Positions 12,252 through 21,048 of a stretch of 64,000 bases of DNA are shown piece after piece (positions within the stretch are counted from its first letter, which is position 1; each line of letters opens with the position of its first letter). Both the position numbers and the translations under genes were made by a program. Under the pieces are notes generated by a model that was given only the letters and a program-made list of their open reading frames with translations, was not told the origin of the DNA and did not search any database. The stretch is from an uncultured Acidobacteriota bacterium (lineage in GTDB: Bacteria; Acidobacteriota; Terriglobia; Bryobacterales; Bryobacteraceae): NCBI GenBank assembly GCA_902825945.1, contig CADECY010000011.1:36424-100423 (forward strand). The letters run 5' to 3'.

Positions 12252-12800
12252 TCAGGCGTGATCGACAAGATCGATCTCGCGCTGGAGCCGGGCGGCTTCG
12301 CGCTGGGAGAAGTCCCAGCAAACGTACTGGAATCCCGCGAAGTAGACGGTGAGTCCCGCGACGAGAGGCCAATCGGAGGGCGTGTCCATCAGCCAACCGG
12401 CGAGCCCGATGACGGCACCCGGGGCAAGCGGCAACAACTGACGGCTGACGAATGCCCGATGCAAGTCGCGCAGGCGCGCCAGCTGCTCGCGGTAGTGGCT
12501 CGCGCATTCGTGCGCATAGCAATCGGCCGGCATCGGGCGCAGCCAACCTCCGCGAACGATCGTGTAGAAGGCGTTCGCCGGCGAAAGAGCGAGCAACGCG
12601 CAGCCGATGCGGCAAAGCATCACTTCACCGTACGCGGCCATGAGTGCGAAGAACAGCGAGAACGCGACCATCGAGAGCAGGCCGGCAAGGGCGCGGATCC
12701 GCTCCCGGCGCTCAAACGCCAACGCCGTGCGGCGCAGCAGACTCGAGGCAAGCGGAGTCATGGGCGGCTGGTTCCGCCAGGCCTGTTGGATGTTCGTCAT
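12252..12800 (-). CDS. Four-TM membrane protein, possible anti-sigma partner
   Basis: 182 residues. The ATG at 12800 is preceded by an AAGGGG ribosome-binding site about nine bases upstream. There are two hydrophobic hairpins: about 38-85 (LLSMVAFSLFFALMAAYGE and the following segment) and about 130-170 (LLPLAPGAVIGLAGWLMD, LVAGLTVYFAGFQYVCW). Between them lies a charged stretch with two cysteines and histidines (CYAHECASHYREQLARLRDLH). I do not recognise a named family. Its position directly after, and overlapping, an ECF sigma gene makes a role in controlling that sigma factor likely, but no zinc anti-sigma (HxxxCxxC) motif was seen. Confidence 0.7.
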   Translation of the reverse strand: MTNIQQAWRNQPPMTPLASSLLRRTALAFERRERIRALAGLLSMVAFSLFFALMAAYGEVMLCRIGCALLALSPANAFYTIVRGGWLRPMPADCYAHECASHYREQLARLRDLHRAFVSRQLLPLAPGAVIGLAGWLMDTPSDWPLVAGLTVYFAGFQYVCWDFSQREAARLQREIDLVDHA

Positions 12801-13299
12801 TCGTGTGGACCCCTTGGTGGAATTGGCGCGCGAGCAGCGCTTTCACGCGATGAATCTTCGTGGAAACGGCGGTCGCGGTCATGCCGGTGATCACACCGAT
12901 CGACGCGGCGTCCTCGCCCTCGAGATAGAGCAGGATCGTCTGCCGGTCGAACGGCCGTAGTTTGCGGATCAGTGTCATCAGCCGCTGGAGAGCGATTCCG
13001 GTGTGGACAGTGTCTTCGCCTCCGGCGGCGATCGGCTCGGCTTCCTCGAGGCTGATCCATGACGAGGTCCTCGCGCGCATCGAACGCGCGACGTGAGTCG
13101 CGGCGACATTGTGCGCGACGCGGAAGGTCCAGGTACGCAACGAGCAGCGTCTGTCGTATCCGCGCAGGCTCCGCCAGAGCGCCGTATGGACATCCTGGAG
13201 CAGGTCCCGGCGTACGTCGGGCTCCGCCTCGTAGGCCGCGGCGAGACGGTCGAGCGCGGGACCGAACTCGGCCGCGCAACGCTCATACAGCTTATCCAT
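12712..13299 (-). CDS. ECF RNA polymerase sigma factor
   Basis: 195 residues. The region-2 sequence is DLLQDVHTALWRSLRGYDRR followed by SLRTWTFRVAHNVAATHVAR, and region 4 is DRQTILLYLEGEDAASIGVITGMTATAVSTKIHRVK, which is a clear sigma-70 ECF layout. The start ATG at 13299 has no obvious Shine-Dalgarno sequence. The last 29 or so residues (after HQGVHTNDE) do not look like sigma-factor sequence and overlap the start of the membrane-protein gene by 89 bases. One extra G in the G4 run at 12810-12813 would instead end the sigma gene in a normal ATGA overlap. The protein likely directs expression of its own cluster. Confidence 0.87.
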   Translation of the reverse strand: MDKLYERCAAEFGPALDRLAAAYEAEPDVRRDLLQDVHTALWRSLRGYDRRCSLRTWTFRVAHNVAATHVARSMRARTSSWISLEEAEPIAAGGEDTVHTGIALQRLMTLIRKLRPFDRQTILLYLEGEDAASIGVITGMTATAVSTKIHRVKALLARQFHQGVHTNDEHPTGLAEPAAHDSACLESAAPHGVGV

Positions 13300-13432
13300 T
13301 CAAATAGGTAGTCGGCGGGTGATGGAAATTGTCACGCCGCTAGGTGGATTCCAATAGGCGACTCAGGTCTTTTCCTGAACTTTCCGACAACGATTCTCGC
13401 CACACGCGCGTCTTAGGTAAGAAAGGCGTCCC

Positions 13433-14929
13433 ATGCGAATCACCATAGTTGCCCTCGTTTCGACGGCCGTTGCGCTCGCGCAACCGAGCCTGACCATCTA
13501 TAACCAGAACTTCGCCGTCATCCGCGATTCGATCGCGCTCGACTTGAAAGCGGGCACGAACACCTTCCAGTACACCGGCGCAACGGTCCACCTCGAACCG
13601 GATTCGGTGATCCTGCGCGATTCGGCGGGGCGAACCGAGCTCCGCATCCTCGAGCAGAACTTCCGGGCCGAGCCCGTCTCCGAAGGGCTGCTGCTGAATC
13701 TGTTCGAGGGCAAGGAGATCGACTTCGAGGTCCTCACGCCCAGTAGCGGCGAACGGCGTCTGGTTCGCGGCAAGATCGTCCGCAGCGGGTACGTTCCGCA
13801 CTCACGCGGGATGCAGATGTACGGAGGCGGCAATTACGCAGCGCGCCAGGTGGCGTACTCGCAGGGAGGTGGTGGACAGCCGATCGTCGAGGTCCAGGGC
13901 GCGCTGATGTTCGCACTACCGGGGCGGCCGGTGTTTCCGGCGCTTGCCACTGACGCAATTTTGAAGCCCACGCTCGACTGGCGGATTCACTCCGGGCGTG
14001 CGGCGAAACTCGACGCGGAACTGAGCTACGTTTCGGGCGGGCTGAGTTGGAAGGCTGACTACAACATCGTGGCTCCGGAGACGGGCGATCGGGTGGATGT
14101 CACCGGGTGGATCACGATGGACAACCAGAGCGGCAAGGACTTCGAGAACGCCCGCGTCAAGCTCGTAGCAGGGGATGTGAGCAAGGTAGAGCCCGCCCGG
14201 TTCGAACGGCTTCAGCAGTTCTCGAGCCAAGCGGGGCTTGCGGGAGCACCGCAGGTGACGGAGAAGGCGTTCGACGAGTATCACCTTTACACCCTGCCGC
14301 TCGCGACCACGCTTCATGACCGCGAGACCAAGCAGGTGGAGTTCCTGCGCGCTTCGAACGTCGCGTCGGCGCGCATCTACATCTACGACGGCGCAAAGAT
14401 CGACTACCAGCGCTATGGGCGCTGGGACCCCAATGCGGTTCGCAACCAGCCCGAGTATGGCACTGAATCGAATCCGAAGGTCTGGGTCATGCGCGAATTC
14501 GACAACACGGAAGCGAATTCGCTCGGCATCGCTCTTCCCAAGGGACGCGTGCGCTTCTACCGCCGTGGCGATGCCGGGGCGCTCGAGTTCACCGGCGAGA
14601 ACAACATCGATCACACGCCGCGCGGCGAGAAGGTCCGCGTCTACACGGGTGACGCCTTCGACGTGGTGGGTGAGCGCAAGCGCACGAACTTCACAACCGA
14701 TCACAACCGCCGGATGCTCGACGAGTCGTTCGAGATCCGTCTGCGCAACCGGAAGAAGGAAGCCGTGGACGCGCGCGTGGTCGAGCACTTGTATCGCGGG
14801 ACGAACTGGCAGTTGACCGCACAGTCGTCGCGACACAACAAGACCGACAGCAAGACCATCGAGTTCCCCGTGCGCGTGGAGCCGGATAAGGAGCTGGTGC
14901 TCACCTATACGGCCCACTACACGTGGTGA
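13433..14929 (+). CDS. Secreted DUF4139-domain protein
   Basis: 498 residues with a signal peptide (MRITIVALVSTAVALA) and a GAAAGG-like ribosome-binding site six bases before the ATG. The beginning (SLTIYNQNFAVIRDSIALDLKAG) and the region around LSYVSGGLSWKADYNI are typical of the DUF4139 family, as is the C-terminal NRKKEAVDARVVEHLYRGTNW segment. These proteins are all-beta and exported, and have no established function. The gene stands alone, reading away from the ECF sigma gene, and converges on the small secreted protein with a three-base gap. The spacer 13300-13432 may carry promoters for both directions, but I could not identify any with confidence. Confidence 0.85.
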   Translation: MRITIVALVSTAVALAQPSLTIYNQNFAVIRDSIALDLKAGTNTFQYTGATVHLEPDSVILRDSAGRTELRILEQNFRAEPVSEGLLLNLFEGKEIDFEVLTPSSGERRLVRGKIVRSGYVPHSRGMQMYGGGNYAARQVAYSQGGGGQPIVEVQGALMFALPGRPVFPALATDAILKPTLDWRIHSGRAAKLDAELSYVSGGLSWKADYNIVAPETGDRVDVTGWITMDNQSGKDFENARVKLVAGDVSKVEPARFERLQQFSSQAGLAGAPQVTEKAFDEYHLYTLPLATTLHDRETKQVEFLRASNVASARIYIYDGAKIDYQRYGRWDPNAVRNQPEYGTESNPKVWVMREFDNTEANSLGIALPKGRVRFYRRGDAGALEFTGENNIDHTPRGEKVRVYTGDAFDVVGERKRTNFTTDHNRRMLDESFEIRLRNRKKEAVDARVVEHLYRGTNWQLTAQSSRHNKTDSKTIEFPVRVEPDKELVLTYTAHYTW

Positions 14930-14932
14930 TTT

Positions 14933-15283
14933 CTACGAACCCGCGCGCTTGGCGGTGAACTCCGACACGTTCTGGCCGCCCTCGCGCCGGAATTTGATCT
15001 CGGAGCCCGCGACGTTTCCCTTGAAGGTCCGCTTGCCGCGCTGCGTTTCGACCGAGAACGACACCGCGTCACCCGAGACCTTGCCATCTTCGATCTTCAT
15101 CGTGTTATTGGAGTCGCTGACGGTGCCGGTGAGAGTTTCGCCGCTCACCTTGAACTCGAAGGTGGTTTCGACGGTGTTGCCGCCGCGCTGCACCTGCCCG
15201 GTCCATTTGCCGCTGATGTCGGCCGCGAAGGCGCACAAAGCGCCGGCGGCGAGAATGGCCGCGATGCGAATGAAGCTTGCCAT
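14933..15283 (-). CDS. Small secreted beta-rich protein
   Basis: 116 residues with a signal peptide (MASFIRIAAILAAGALCAFAA) and a GGAGAT ribosome-binding site before the ATG. The mature part starts DISGKWTG and alternates short strands with T/S- and G-rich turns (GETLTGTVSD, GRKTFKGNVAG-like), consistent with a small lipocalin-like or calycin-like barrel. Similar short proteins are common in Acidobacteria but have no known function. It lies 20 bases after the stop of the upstream TonB receptor on the same strand and is probably co-transcribed with it. Confidence 0.7.
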   Translation of the reverse strand: MASFIRIAAILAAGALCAFAADISGKWTGQVQRGGNTVETTFEFKVSGETLTGTVSDSNNTMKIEDGKVSGDAVSFSVETQRGKRTFKGNVAGSEIKFRREGGQNVSEFTAKRAGS

Positions 15284-15303
15284 GTTGGATCTCCGTTTCG
15301 AGG

Positions 15304-18300
15304 TCAGAAGAGGAACTTGAATCCGAGTTGAATCGCGCGGCCGGTGCTCTTCTCATCGGTCACGGTTCCAAAAGCGCGATTCGACGGACTCGTGTTCGGA
15401 TTGGTGAACTGCACGTGGTTCATCGCGTTGATCGCCTCGGCGCGGAACTGGAAGGTCTTGCTTTCGGTGATCCGCGTGTTCTTGATCAGCGACAGGTTGA
15501 ACTGATTGATGCCGTCGCCGCGAATTCCGTTGAACCGCGAGTTCAGGGCACGGTAGTTGAACGCGAGTTGGCGCGCGGAATTCGTCTCGAATCCCGCGCC
15601 GGTGTTGAACCAGCGGTCGGGTGTGCGCTGGGATTTCGGAAGCGGGATTGCTCGCAGGTCGCCATTGAAGATCGAATTGCCGAAGCCGAGGGCCTGTCCG
15701 CTTTGACCGGTGTAGACACCCTGCGCCTGCCATCCGCTCACGATGTGGCCTCCGATTCCCCGGGCCGATCCGAGCAGCCGTCGGCCGTTGCCGAAAGGCA
15801 GTTCCCAGATTCCGCTCACCGAGAAACGGTGCGGGAAATCCTGCGCCGAGATGACGCGTTCCGGATAGAGGTCGGCGGCGTTGAGCAGGCTGGTGGCCTC
15901 CATGAACTTCGAGAACGTGTAGCCGGTGGTGAACGTGAAGCCCCGTGAGAATCGCCGCTCGGCCTTGATCTGCAGCGAGTGATACCAGGAGAAGCCGTCG
16001 CTCGATGTCGTGGACGTGCCGGTGAAATGCGGATACGGCGAGAGCAACTGCGCGCGCGACGTGGTCGTCTGCGCGAGTCCGGTACCAGGCAACAACGGGT
16101 AGAAGGGATTCGGCACGTTGGCGGAAAGAAAGTCGATGGTCGCGGAGTCGCGGACCGGAGAGCGGCTCAGGTAGCTCAGCGGGTATGCGCCGATGTCGCG
16201 CGAAAACTCGAGGTGAGTTCCCCGGTTTCCGACGTAGGCGAGGTCGAGCAGCACGCGTCCCGGAGCCTCGTGTTGCACGCTGATCTGGTACCGCTGCATG
16301 TACGGGGTGAGCGGTTTCTGATTGAAGAAGGAGACACCACGGCCGAGGAACGTACTCAAACCCTGCGATGCTCCGGGCACCGCGAGAATTCCATCGACGA
16401 ACGGATTACCGAGATTGGGCACGCGGAATGTCAGGCCATTGTCGAGCGTCGGAATGATGTCCGTGCGTTGGCTGAATCCGGACTGGATCACGTCTCCCCG
16501 GCGAACGCCGAGGTTGCCGAAGAAGACGCCGTAGCCAGAGCGAATCACGGTCTTGGGGCGAACCGCCCACACGATGCCGATGCGTGGCATGAAGTTGTTC
16601 GAGTCCGCCGAGTAGAGAGCGCGATTGCCGCTGCCCGCGAAGACAAGCCCGCCGGGAGCGGCGAAGCGATCCACCGGAATTTCGGCGATCGGGCCGCGGG
16701 CGTAGTTCGCTTTCGCCGCCGCTTCGATCGGGCTGCGCGCCGTAAAGTCGAAGCCCGCGACGCTGCGGTTGTGCCGCTCGGTGAGAGGCCCTTCGTACTC
16801 ATACCGGAGCCCGAGCGTGAGCGTGAAGGTGCGGCTCACTTTCCAGTCGTCTTGGAGATAAAGCGCGTAACCTTTCGACTGTTCGGCGTAGCTCGCGTTG
16901 CGGTCGACATATCCGCCGGTCGGAATGCCGAGCAGGAAGCTCGCCAAGCCCTGGCCGAGCGGCGATGCAGGCGAATTGTCGAAGGGGCCTTTGGTGAAGT
17001 TGGTGCCGAAATCGAGCCGGGGCACCGCCTGTCCGAACGGATACGCCGTCTTGCGATAGACGCGAACGACGCCACCGTACTTCATCGTGTGCGAGCCGCG
17101 CAACGAGTCGACGCCAACGTTCAAGTCATGATTATCGGTGGCATTCTTGCTCGGATTGTTACAGCCGAGACTCGCGTAGCCAGCGGCGGCGAAACAAGGG
17201 AAAACGTAAGACTGAGGGTCGATTTGCGCCGCGAGTCCCTTGTCGAATCCAACCGACGTCATATCGAAGCCGAGGCTCTTCGGCTGGCTATCCTCGCGGA
17301 AGCGCGCGTATCCGTAACGGACATCGAGAATGAAGTGCGGGCTGAACGTGTGAACGTCGTCGATCGTGATTCCGCGGTTCCGGCGAACCAGGTTATTGCC
17401 GGTCGATTCGTTCAGGAATGCGTCGCGGTAGTTCTTCTCGATGTTCTTCGAGACGCCGAGGCGGCCGTAAAGACGGTTCCGATTCGAGATGTTGTGATCC
17501 ACTCGCGCGACATGCGAGAAGTAGAGGTTCGGATCGGGCTGCGCGGGATCGGGAAAGTTATTGGTGCCATCATCGGCGCCATTGACGCGCGGCGCGCCCC
17601 AATACTTCGTGATCGGCTTGGTGAACGCGTTAATGCGGGAAGCCGGAATGATGTTGCCCGCGAAGGGATCGCGCTGCACGCGGCCGTTCGCAAGAAGCCG
17701 CGCGCTCGAGGGATCGAAGATCTGGTAGTTCGAGCCCACCTTCAGCAGATCGGAGAAGTCGCCGTTCAACTGATTCGGGCGCGGAACCGTGTAGGTGATG
17801 GGCCACGGCGGGGAATCGTGATGGCCTTCGTAGCCGTATGAGTAAAACGTCTTCTCGCGGCCGTTGTAAACCTTTGGAATCACGATCGGCCCCGTGTTGC
17901 TGCCTCCCCAGCGGTTGTACGAGAAGTCGACCTTCGGTTGCCCGCTCCGGTTGGCGAACCACTGATTGGCGTTCAACTCGGGTAGCACCTTGAAGTAGTA
18001 GGCGGTGCCATGCAGGTCGCGCGTACCGGACCGGACGCTCATATTGATCACCGCGCCCGACGTGTAGCCGACACTGGCATCAAAGCTCGCCGTCTGCACC
18101 TTCAACTCCTCGACGAGATCCGCGGGTGGCGTATAGGCGACGGTGTTGCGTCCGCCGCCCGCGCCTCCGAGGCGTGTCGTGTTCGACGCTCCGTCGAGCG
18201 TGACCTCGTGGGTATTCGATCCCGCGCCGTCGATCGCGAACGATGTCGTCCATCCGTTGTCGAAGACGCGCCCGCCCCAGAGTCCGAGGTCGGATGTTCG

Positions 18301-18777
18301 CGCCTGCGCGATTCCCGGCGTCAGCTCGAGCACGGCCATCGGGTTGCCGTGCAGCAGTGGAAGTTCGGCGATCCGCTTGTGGTCGACCACCTGTCCCATC
18401 GACGCCGTCGAGGTTTGCAGGAGCGGCGTTTCCGCCACGACTTCGACGCGATCACCCACCGAACCGATCTCCATCTCGAAATTGAGTTCGAGCCGGTCGT
18501 TGATGCGGAGTTCGATGCGGTCGCGCACCTGCGTCTTGAAGCCTTGGTTCTCCGCGGAAACTCGATAGTTGCCCGGGAGGAGATAGGGCAACTGGTAGAT
18601 GCCTTCATTGTTGGTTCGTGTCTCCGTCTTGATGCGGGTGGAAGCGCTTTGCGCGATGATTTTCACGCCCGCGATCACCGCGCCCGACGGATCCGAAACT
18701 CGCCCAGTCATGCTGCCGCGGGTTTCCTGCGCGGAAAGTGTCGCGGCGAAAAAGATCAGTGGAAGGTACTTCTTCAT
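15304..18777 (-). CDS. TonB-dependent receptor with carboxypeptidase-regulatory-like domain (receptor 1, module A)
   Basis: 1157 residues from the ATG at 18777, preceded by GGAGG at a good distance; the longer open frame upstream crosses into the divergent gene. There is a signal peptide (MKKYLPLIFFAATLSAQ), then a CarboxypepD_reg/Cna-B-like beta domain at about 20-105 (GRVSDPSGAVIAGVKI, LLPGNYRVSAENQGF). A plug domain follows at about 110-270 and then a long beta-barrel ending in Phe (GFKFLF), the usual BAM recognition end. This is the Oar-like receptor type that is expanded in Acidobacteria and thought to import large carbohydrates, peptides or chelates. It is divergent from a PSD1/DUF1501 pair across 73 bases. 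Confidence 0.9.
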   Translation of the reverse strand: MKKYLPLIFFAATLSAQETRGSMTGRVSDPSGAVIAGVKIIAQSASTRIKTETRTNNEGIYQLPYLLPGNYRVSAENQGFKTQVRDRIELRINDRLELNFEMEIGSVGDRVEVVAETPLLQTSTASMGQVVDHKRIAELPLLHGNPMAVLELTPGIAQARTSDLGLWGGRVFDNGWTTSFAIDGAGSNTHEVTLDGASNTTRLGGAGGGRNTVAYTPPADLVEELKVQTASFDASVGYTSGAVINMSVRSGTRDLHGTAYYFKVLPELNANQWFANRSGQPKVDFSYNRWGGSNTGPIVIPKVYNGREKTFYSYGYEGHHDSPPWPITYTVPRPNQLNGDFSDLLKVGSNYQIFDPSSARLLANGRVQRDPFAGNIIPASRINAFTKPITKYWGAPRVNGADDGTNNFPDPAQPDPNLYFSHVARVDHNISNRNRLYGRLGVSKNIEKNYRDAFLNESTGNNLVRRNRGITIDDVHTFSPHFILDVRYGYARFREDSQPKSLGFDMTSVGFDKGLAAQIDPQSYVFPCFAAAGYASLGCNNPSKNATDNHDLNVGVDSLRGSHTMKYGGVVRVYRKTAYPFGQAVPRLDFGTNFTKGPFDNSPASPLGQGLASFLLGIPTGGYVDRNASYAEQSKGYALYLQDDWKVSRTFTLTLGLRYEYEGPLTERHNRSVAGFDFTARSPIEAAAKANYARGPIAEIPVDRFAAPGGLVFAGSGNRALYSADSNNFMPRIGIVWAVRPKTVIRSGYGVFFGNLGVRRGDVIQSGFSQRTDIIPTLDNGLTFRVPNLGNPFVDGILAVPGASQGLSTFLGRGVSFFNQKPLTPYMQRYQISVQHEAPGRVLLDLAYVGNRGTHLEFSRDIGAYPLSYLSRSPVRDSATIDFLSANVPNPFYPLLPGTGLAQTTTSRAQLLSPYPHFTGTSTTSSDGFSWYHSLQIKAERRFSRGFTFTTGYTFSKFMEATSLLNAADLYPERVISAQDFPHRFSVSGIWELPFGNGRRLLGSARGIGGHIVSGWQAQGVYTGQSGQALGFGNSIFNGDLRAIPLPKSQRTPDRWFNTGAGFETNSARQLAFNYRALNSRFNGIRGDGINQFNLSLIKNTRITESKTFQFRAEAINAMNHVQFTNPNTSPSNRAFGTVTDEKSTGRAIQLGFKFLF

Positions 18778-18810
18778 GGGAATAGCCTCCGGAGAATTCA
18801 GCAGGCGGTC

Positions 18811-18839
18811 ATTATACGTCCGCGCGTTATATGCTGGAA
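18811..18839 (-). promoter_or_regulatory. Candidate promoter of TonB receptor 1
   Basis: On the minus strand a perfect TATAAT (18816-18811) lies 17 bases from a TTCCAG box (18839-18834). The -10 box ends 33 bases before the receptor ATG at 18777, leaving room for the GGAGG ribosome-binding site. The -35 match is only partial. The same short spacer must also carry the promoter for the divergent PSD1 gene. Confidence 0.45.
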
Positions 18840-18850
18840 GCGACAACGCC

Positions 18851-21043
18851 GTGAAGCCCAGCCTCGCCCGATTCGCCGCCCTGAGCGCCGCCGCTACCGC
18901 CGCGTTATGCGCCGCGCCGGCCACGGGCCCCGCCGTTTTCGAATCGCGCTGCTCGGCCTGTCATTCCGGCGCCAAACCGGCGGCGGGCTTCGATATCCGG
19001 AGGGCGGTCGAGACGAAACTGTTCCCGCGCGCGGCATTGTTGGCGCGAGTGGAGAAGGGTCAGATGCCTCCCGGCAAACCGCTGCCGCCGGAGGAGGTCC
19101 GGGCGATCAAGGAGTGGATCGCGAGCTTACCGGTAGAACGTTCTCACTGGGCGTTCCAGCCGGTTCGCCGTCCCGCGCTCCCGCCGAAGCCGGGCGCGAA
19201 TCCGGTCGACTCGCTGGTCTCTGCGCCAGGGACCCCGGCGTCGCGTGCGACGTTGATCCGGCGCGCCTACTTCGATCTGATCGGATTGCCGCCCGCTCCA
19301 GCGGAGGTCGAGGTGTTCGTCAACGACTCCGATCCGCGCGCTTACGACAAGCTGATCGAACGCCTGCTTGGGAGTCCGCGATACGGTGAACGCTGGGCAC
19401 GGCACTGGCTCGATGCCGCCGGGTACGCCGATTCCGATGGCGGCGAAGCTGCGGACCTGCCGCGATCGAACGCGTGGCGTTATCGGGACTACGTGATTCG
19501 CGCGTTCAACAGCGACAAACCGTACGACCGATTTCTGATCGAGCAACTGGCGGGCGACGAACTCTCCGAGTACTACAAGCATGACAAGCCGCCACCGGAA
19601 ACGATCGAACAGCTCGAAGCGACCGGTTTCCTGCGAATGGCGGTCGACGGCAGCCACTCCGGCCACACGCGCGAACTCAATCTCGACTATTTATGGAAGG
19701 CGCTGTTCGACACACAGCAGATCATCGGATCAGCGGTACTCGCTCTTCCGATTCATTGCGCCCGCTGCCACGACCACAAGTACGAGCCGATCACGCAACG
19801 TGAGTACTATCGCTTCCAGGCCTTCTTCACCGGAGCGTGGCGCCCCAACGATGAGAAGCCCCTGGTGACACAGAGCCGGCAGATCCTCGAAGCGAGCCGC
19901 CCCGAGAAAGAAAAGGCCGAGCGGGTCAACAAAGCGCAGGACGCCGTGGTCAAGGCGCTCGAGGGTCTGAAGAAGGCCCGCATCGCGCAATTCCAGTCGC
20001 GCCATCCGAAGGGCGACAAGGCGACGCCCGACGAACTGAAAAAAGATGTCCCCGAGTTTGCTCCGTTGATCGAGGGCATCGGAAAAGAGATCCAAGCGGA
20101 GATGGCGAAACGCATCGAGTATCCAGCCATTCGCGCTTTCTACGATCTCGACGCCAAGCCGCCGGCGACTCATGTACTGGTTCGTGGCGACTACCATGCA
20201 CCGCCGGGCGAAGTGGTCGAGCCGGGTGTGTTCTCGGTGCTCGACGATCCCGCGCGGCCGTTCCAACTCCCCGCGCCGGGCGAAAAGTCCACGGGCCGGC
20301 GATTGGCGCTCGCGCGATGGCTCGCCTCACCAGAGCATCCGTTGACGCCACGCGTGATGGTGAATCGTATCTGGCTTCATCACTTCGGCGAGGGATTGGT
20401 CCGCGAACCGGACAACTTCGGACTGTCGGGCGGGAAAGCTCTGAATCAACCGCTGCTCGATCTACTGGCAAGCGAATTCGTGCGATCGGGGTGGAGCGTC
20501 AAGGCGATGCATCGGCTCATCATGACCTCCTCCTTCTATCGTTCGCGCCGCGCTCCGCGCCGGCTCGAGGCGGAAGCGTATCGTGACGCCGTGCTCGCGG
20601 TTTCGGGTTCGCTCGACGATCGGGCGTTCGGCGCGCCGGTCGAGGGTGAGACGAAGAAGTCGGGCGAGATCGGACCGAAGTCCGAGACGCGGCGGTCCAT
20701 CTATCTGCAGGTCCGGCGCTCCGCGCCGCAGACGGTGCTCAACGTCTTCAGCGCACCGGTGATGGAGGTCAACTGTTCGCGCCGAGATTCCTACGATTCG
20801 GCGTCGCAGGCGCTGACACTGTTCAACTCCGAGTTCATTGCTTCCCAGGCGGAGAAGTTCGCCCAGCGGGTACGCGCCGAGGCGGCGCCCGGAAGCGAGG
20901 CTCAACACGCCTTCCGTTTGGCTTTCTCGCGGCGCCCCACCGCGAGCGAGTCGGACCACCTTTCCACGTTCCTCGCCTCCAACTCGCTCGCGGGCCTGTG
21001 CCACGCGCTGCTCGCGGCCAACGAGTTCGTATATATTGACTGA
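18851..21043 (+). CDS. PSCyt1-PSCyt2-PSD1 (DUF1549/DUF1553) exported protein, module A
   Basis: About 730 residues from a GTG at 18851; the start is uncertain, but this gives a short signal-like N-terminus and a GGAAG 11 bases upstream. Residues 34-38 are CSACH, a c-type haem site, with MPP at 72-74 as the likely axial Met, forming the planctomycete cytochrome domain PSCyt1. The PSCyt2 domain (DUF1549) follows, with YGERWARHWLD and the conserved CARCHDHKYEP (from 303). The PSD1 domain (DUF1553) includes LTPRVMVNRIWLHHFGEG and a C-terminus in ANEFVYID. A charged helical insert lies around 345-380. The family is exported and its function is unknown. It is followed after five bases by its usual partner, DUF1501. 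Confidence 0.88.
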   Translation: MKPSLARFAALSAAATAALCAAPATGPAVFESRCSACHSGAKPAAGFDIRRAVETKLFPRAALLARVEKGQMPPGKPLPPEEVRAIKEWIASLPVERSHWAFQPVRRPALPPKPGANPVDSLVSAPGTPASRATLIRRAYFDLIGLPPAPAEVEVFVNDSDPRAYDKLIERLLGSPRYGERWARHWLDAAGYADSDGGEAADLPRSNAWRYRDYVIRAFNSDKPYDRFLIEQLAGDELSEYYKHDKPPPETIEQLEATGFLRMAVDGSHSGHTRELNLDYLWKALFDTQQIIGSAVLALPIHCARCHDHKYEPITQREYYRFQAFFTGAWRPNDEKPLVTQSRQILEASRPEKEKAERVNKAQDAVVKALEGLKKARIAQFQSRHPKGDKATPDELKKDVPEFAPLIEGIGKEIQAEMAKRIEYPAIRAFYDLDAKPPATHVLVRGDYHAPPGEVVEPGVFSVLDDPARPFQLPAPGEKSTGRRLALARWLASPEHPLTPRVMVNRIWLHHFGEGLVREPDNFGLSGGKALNQPLLDLLASEFVRSGWSVKAMHRLIMTSSFYRSRRAPRRLEAEAYRDAVLAVSGSLDDRAFGAPVEGETKKSGEIGPKSETRRSIYLQVRRSAPQTVLNVFSAPVMEVNCSRRDSYDSASQALTLFNSEFIASQAEKFAQRVRAEAAPGSEAQHAFRLAFSRRPTASESDHLSTFLASNSLAGLCHALLAANEFVYID

Positions 21044-21048
21044 CAGCG

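Noticed and set aside
15979-17841. 620-codon plus-strand frame opposite TonB receptor 1
   Set aside because: Antisense shadow of the receptor barrel; no recognisable motif or start signal.
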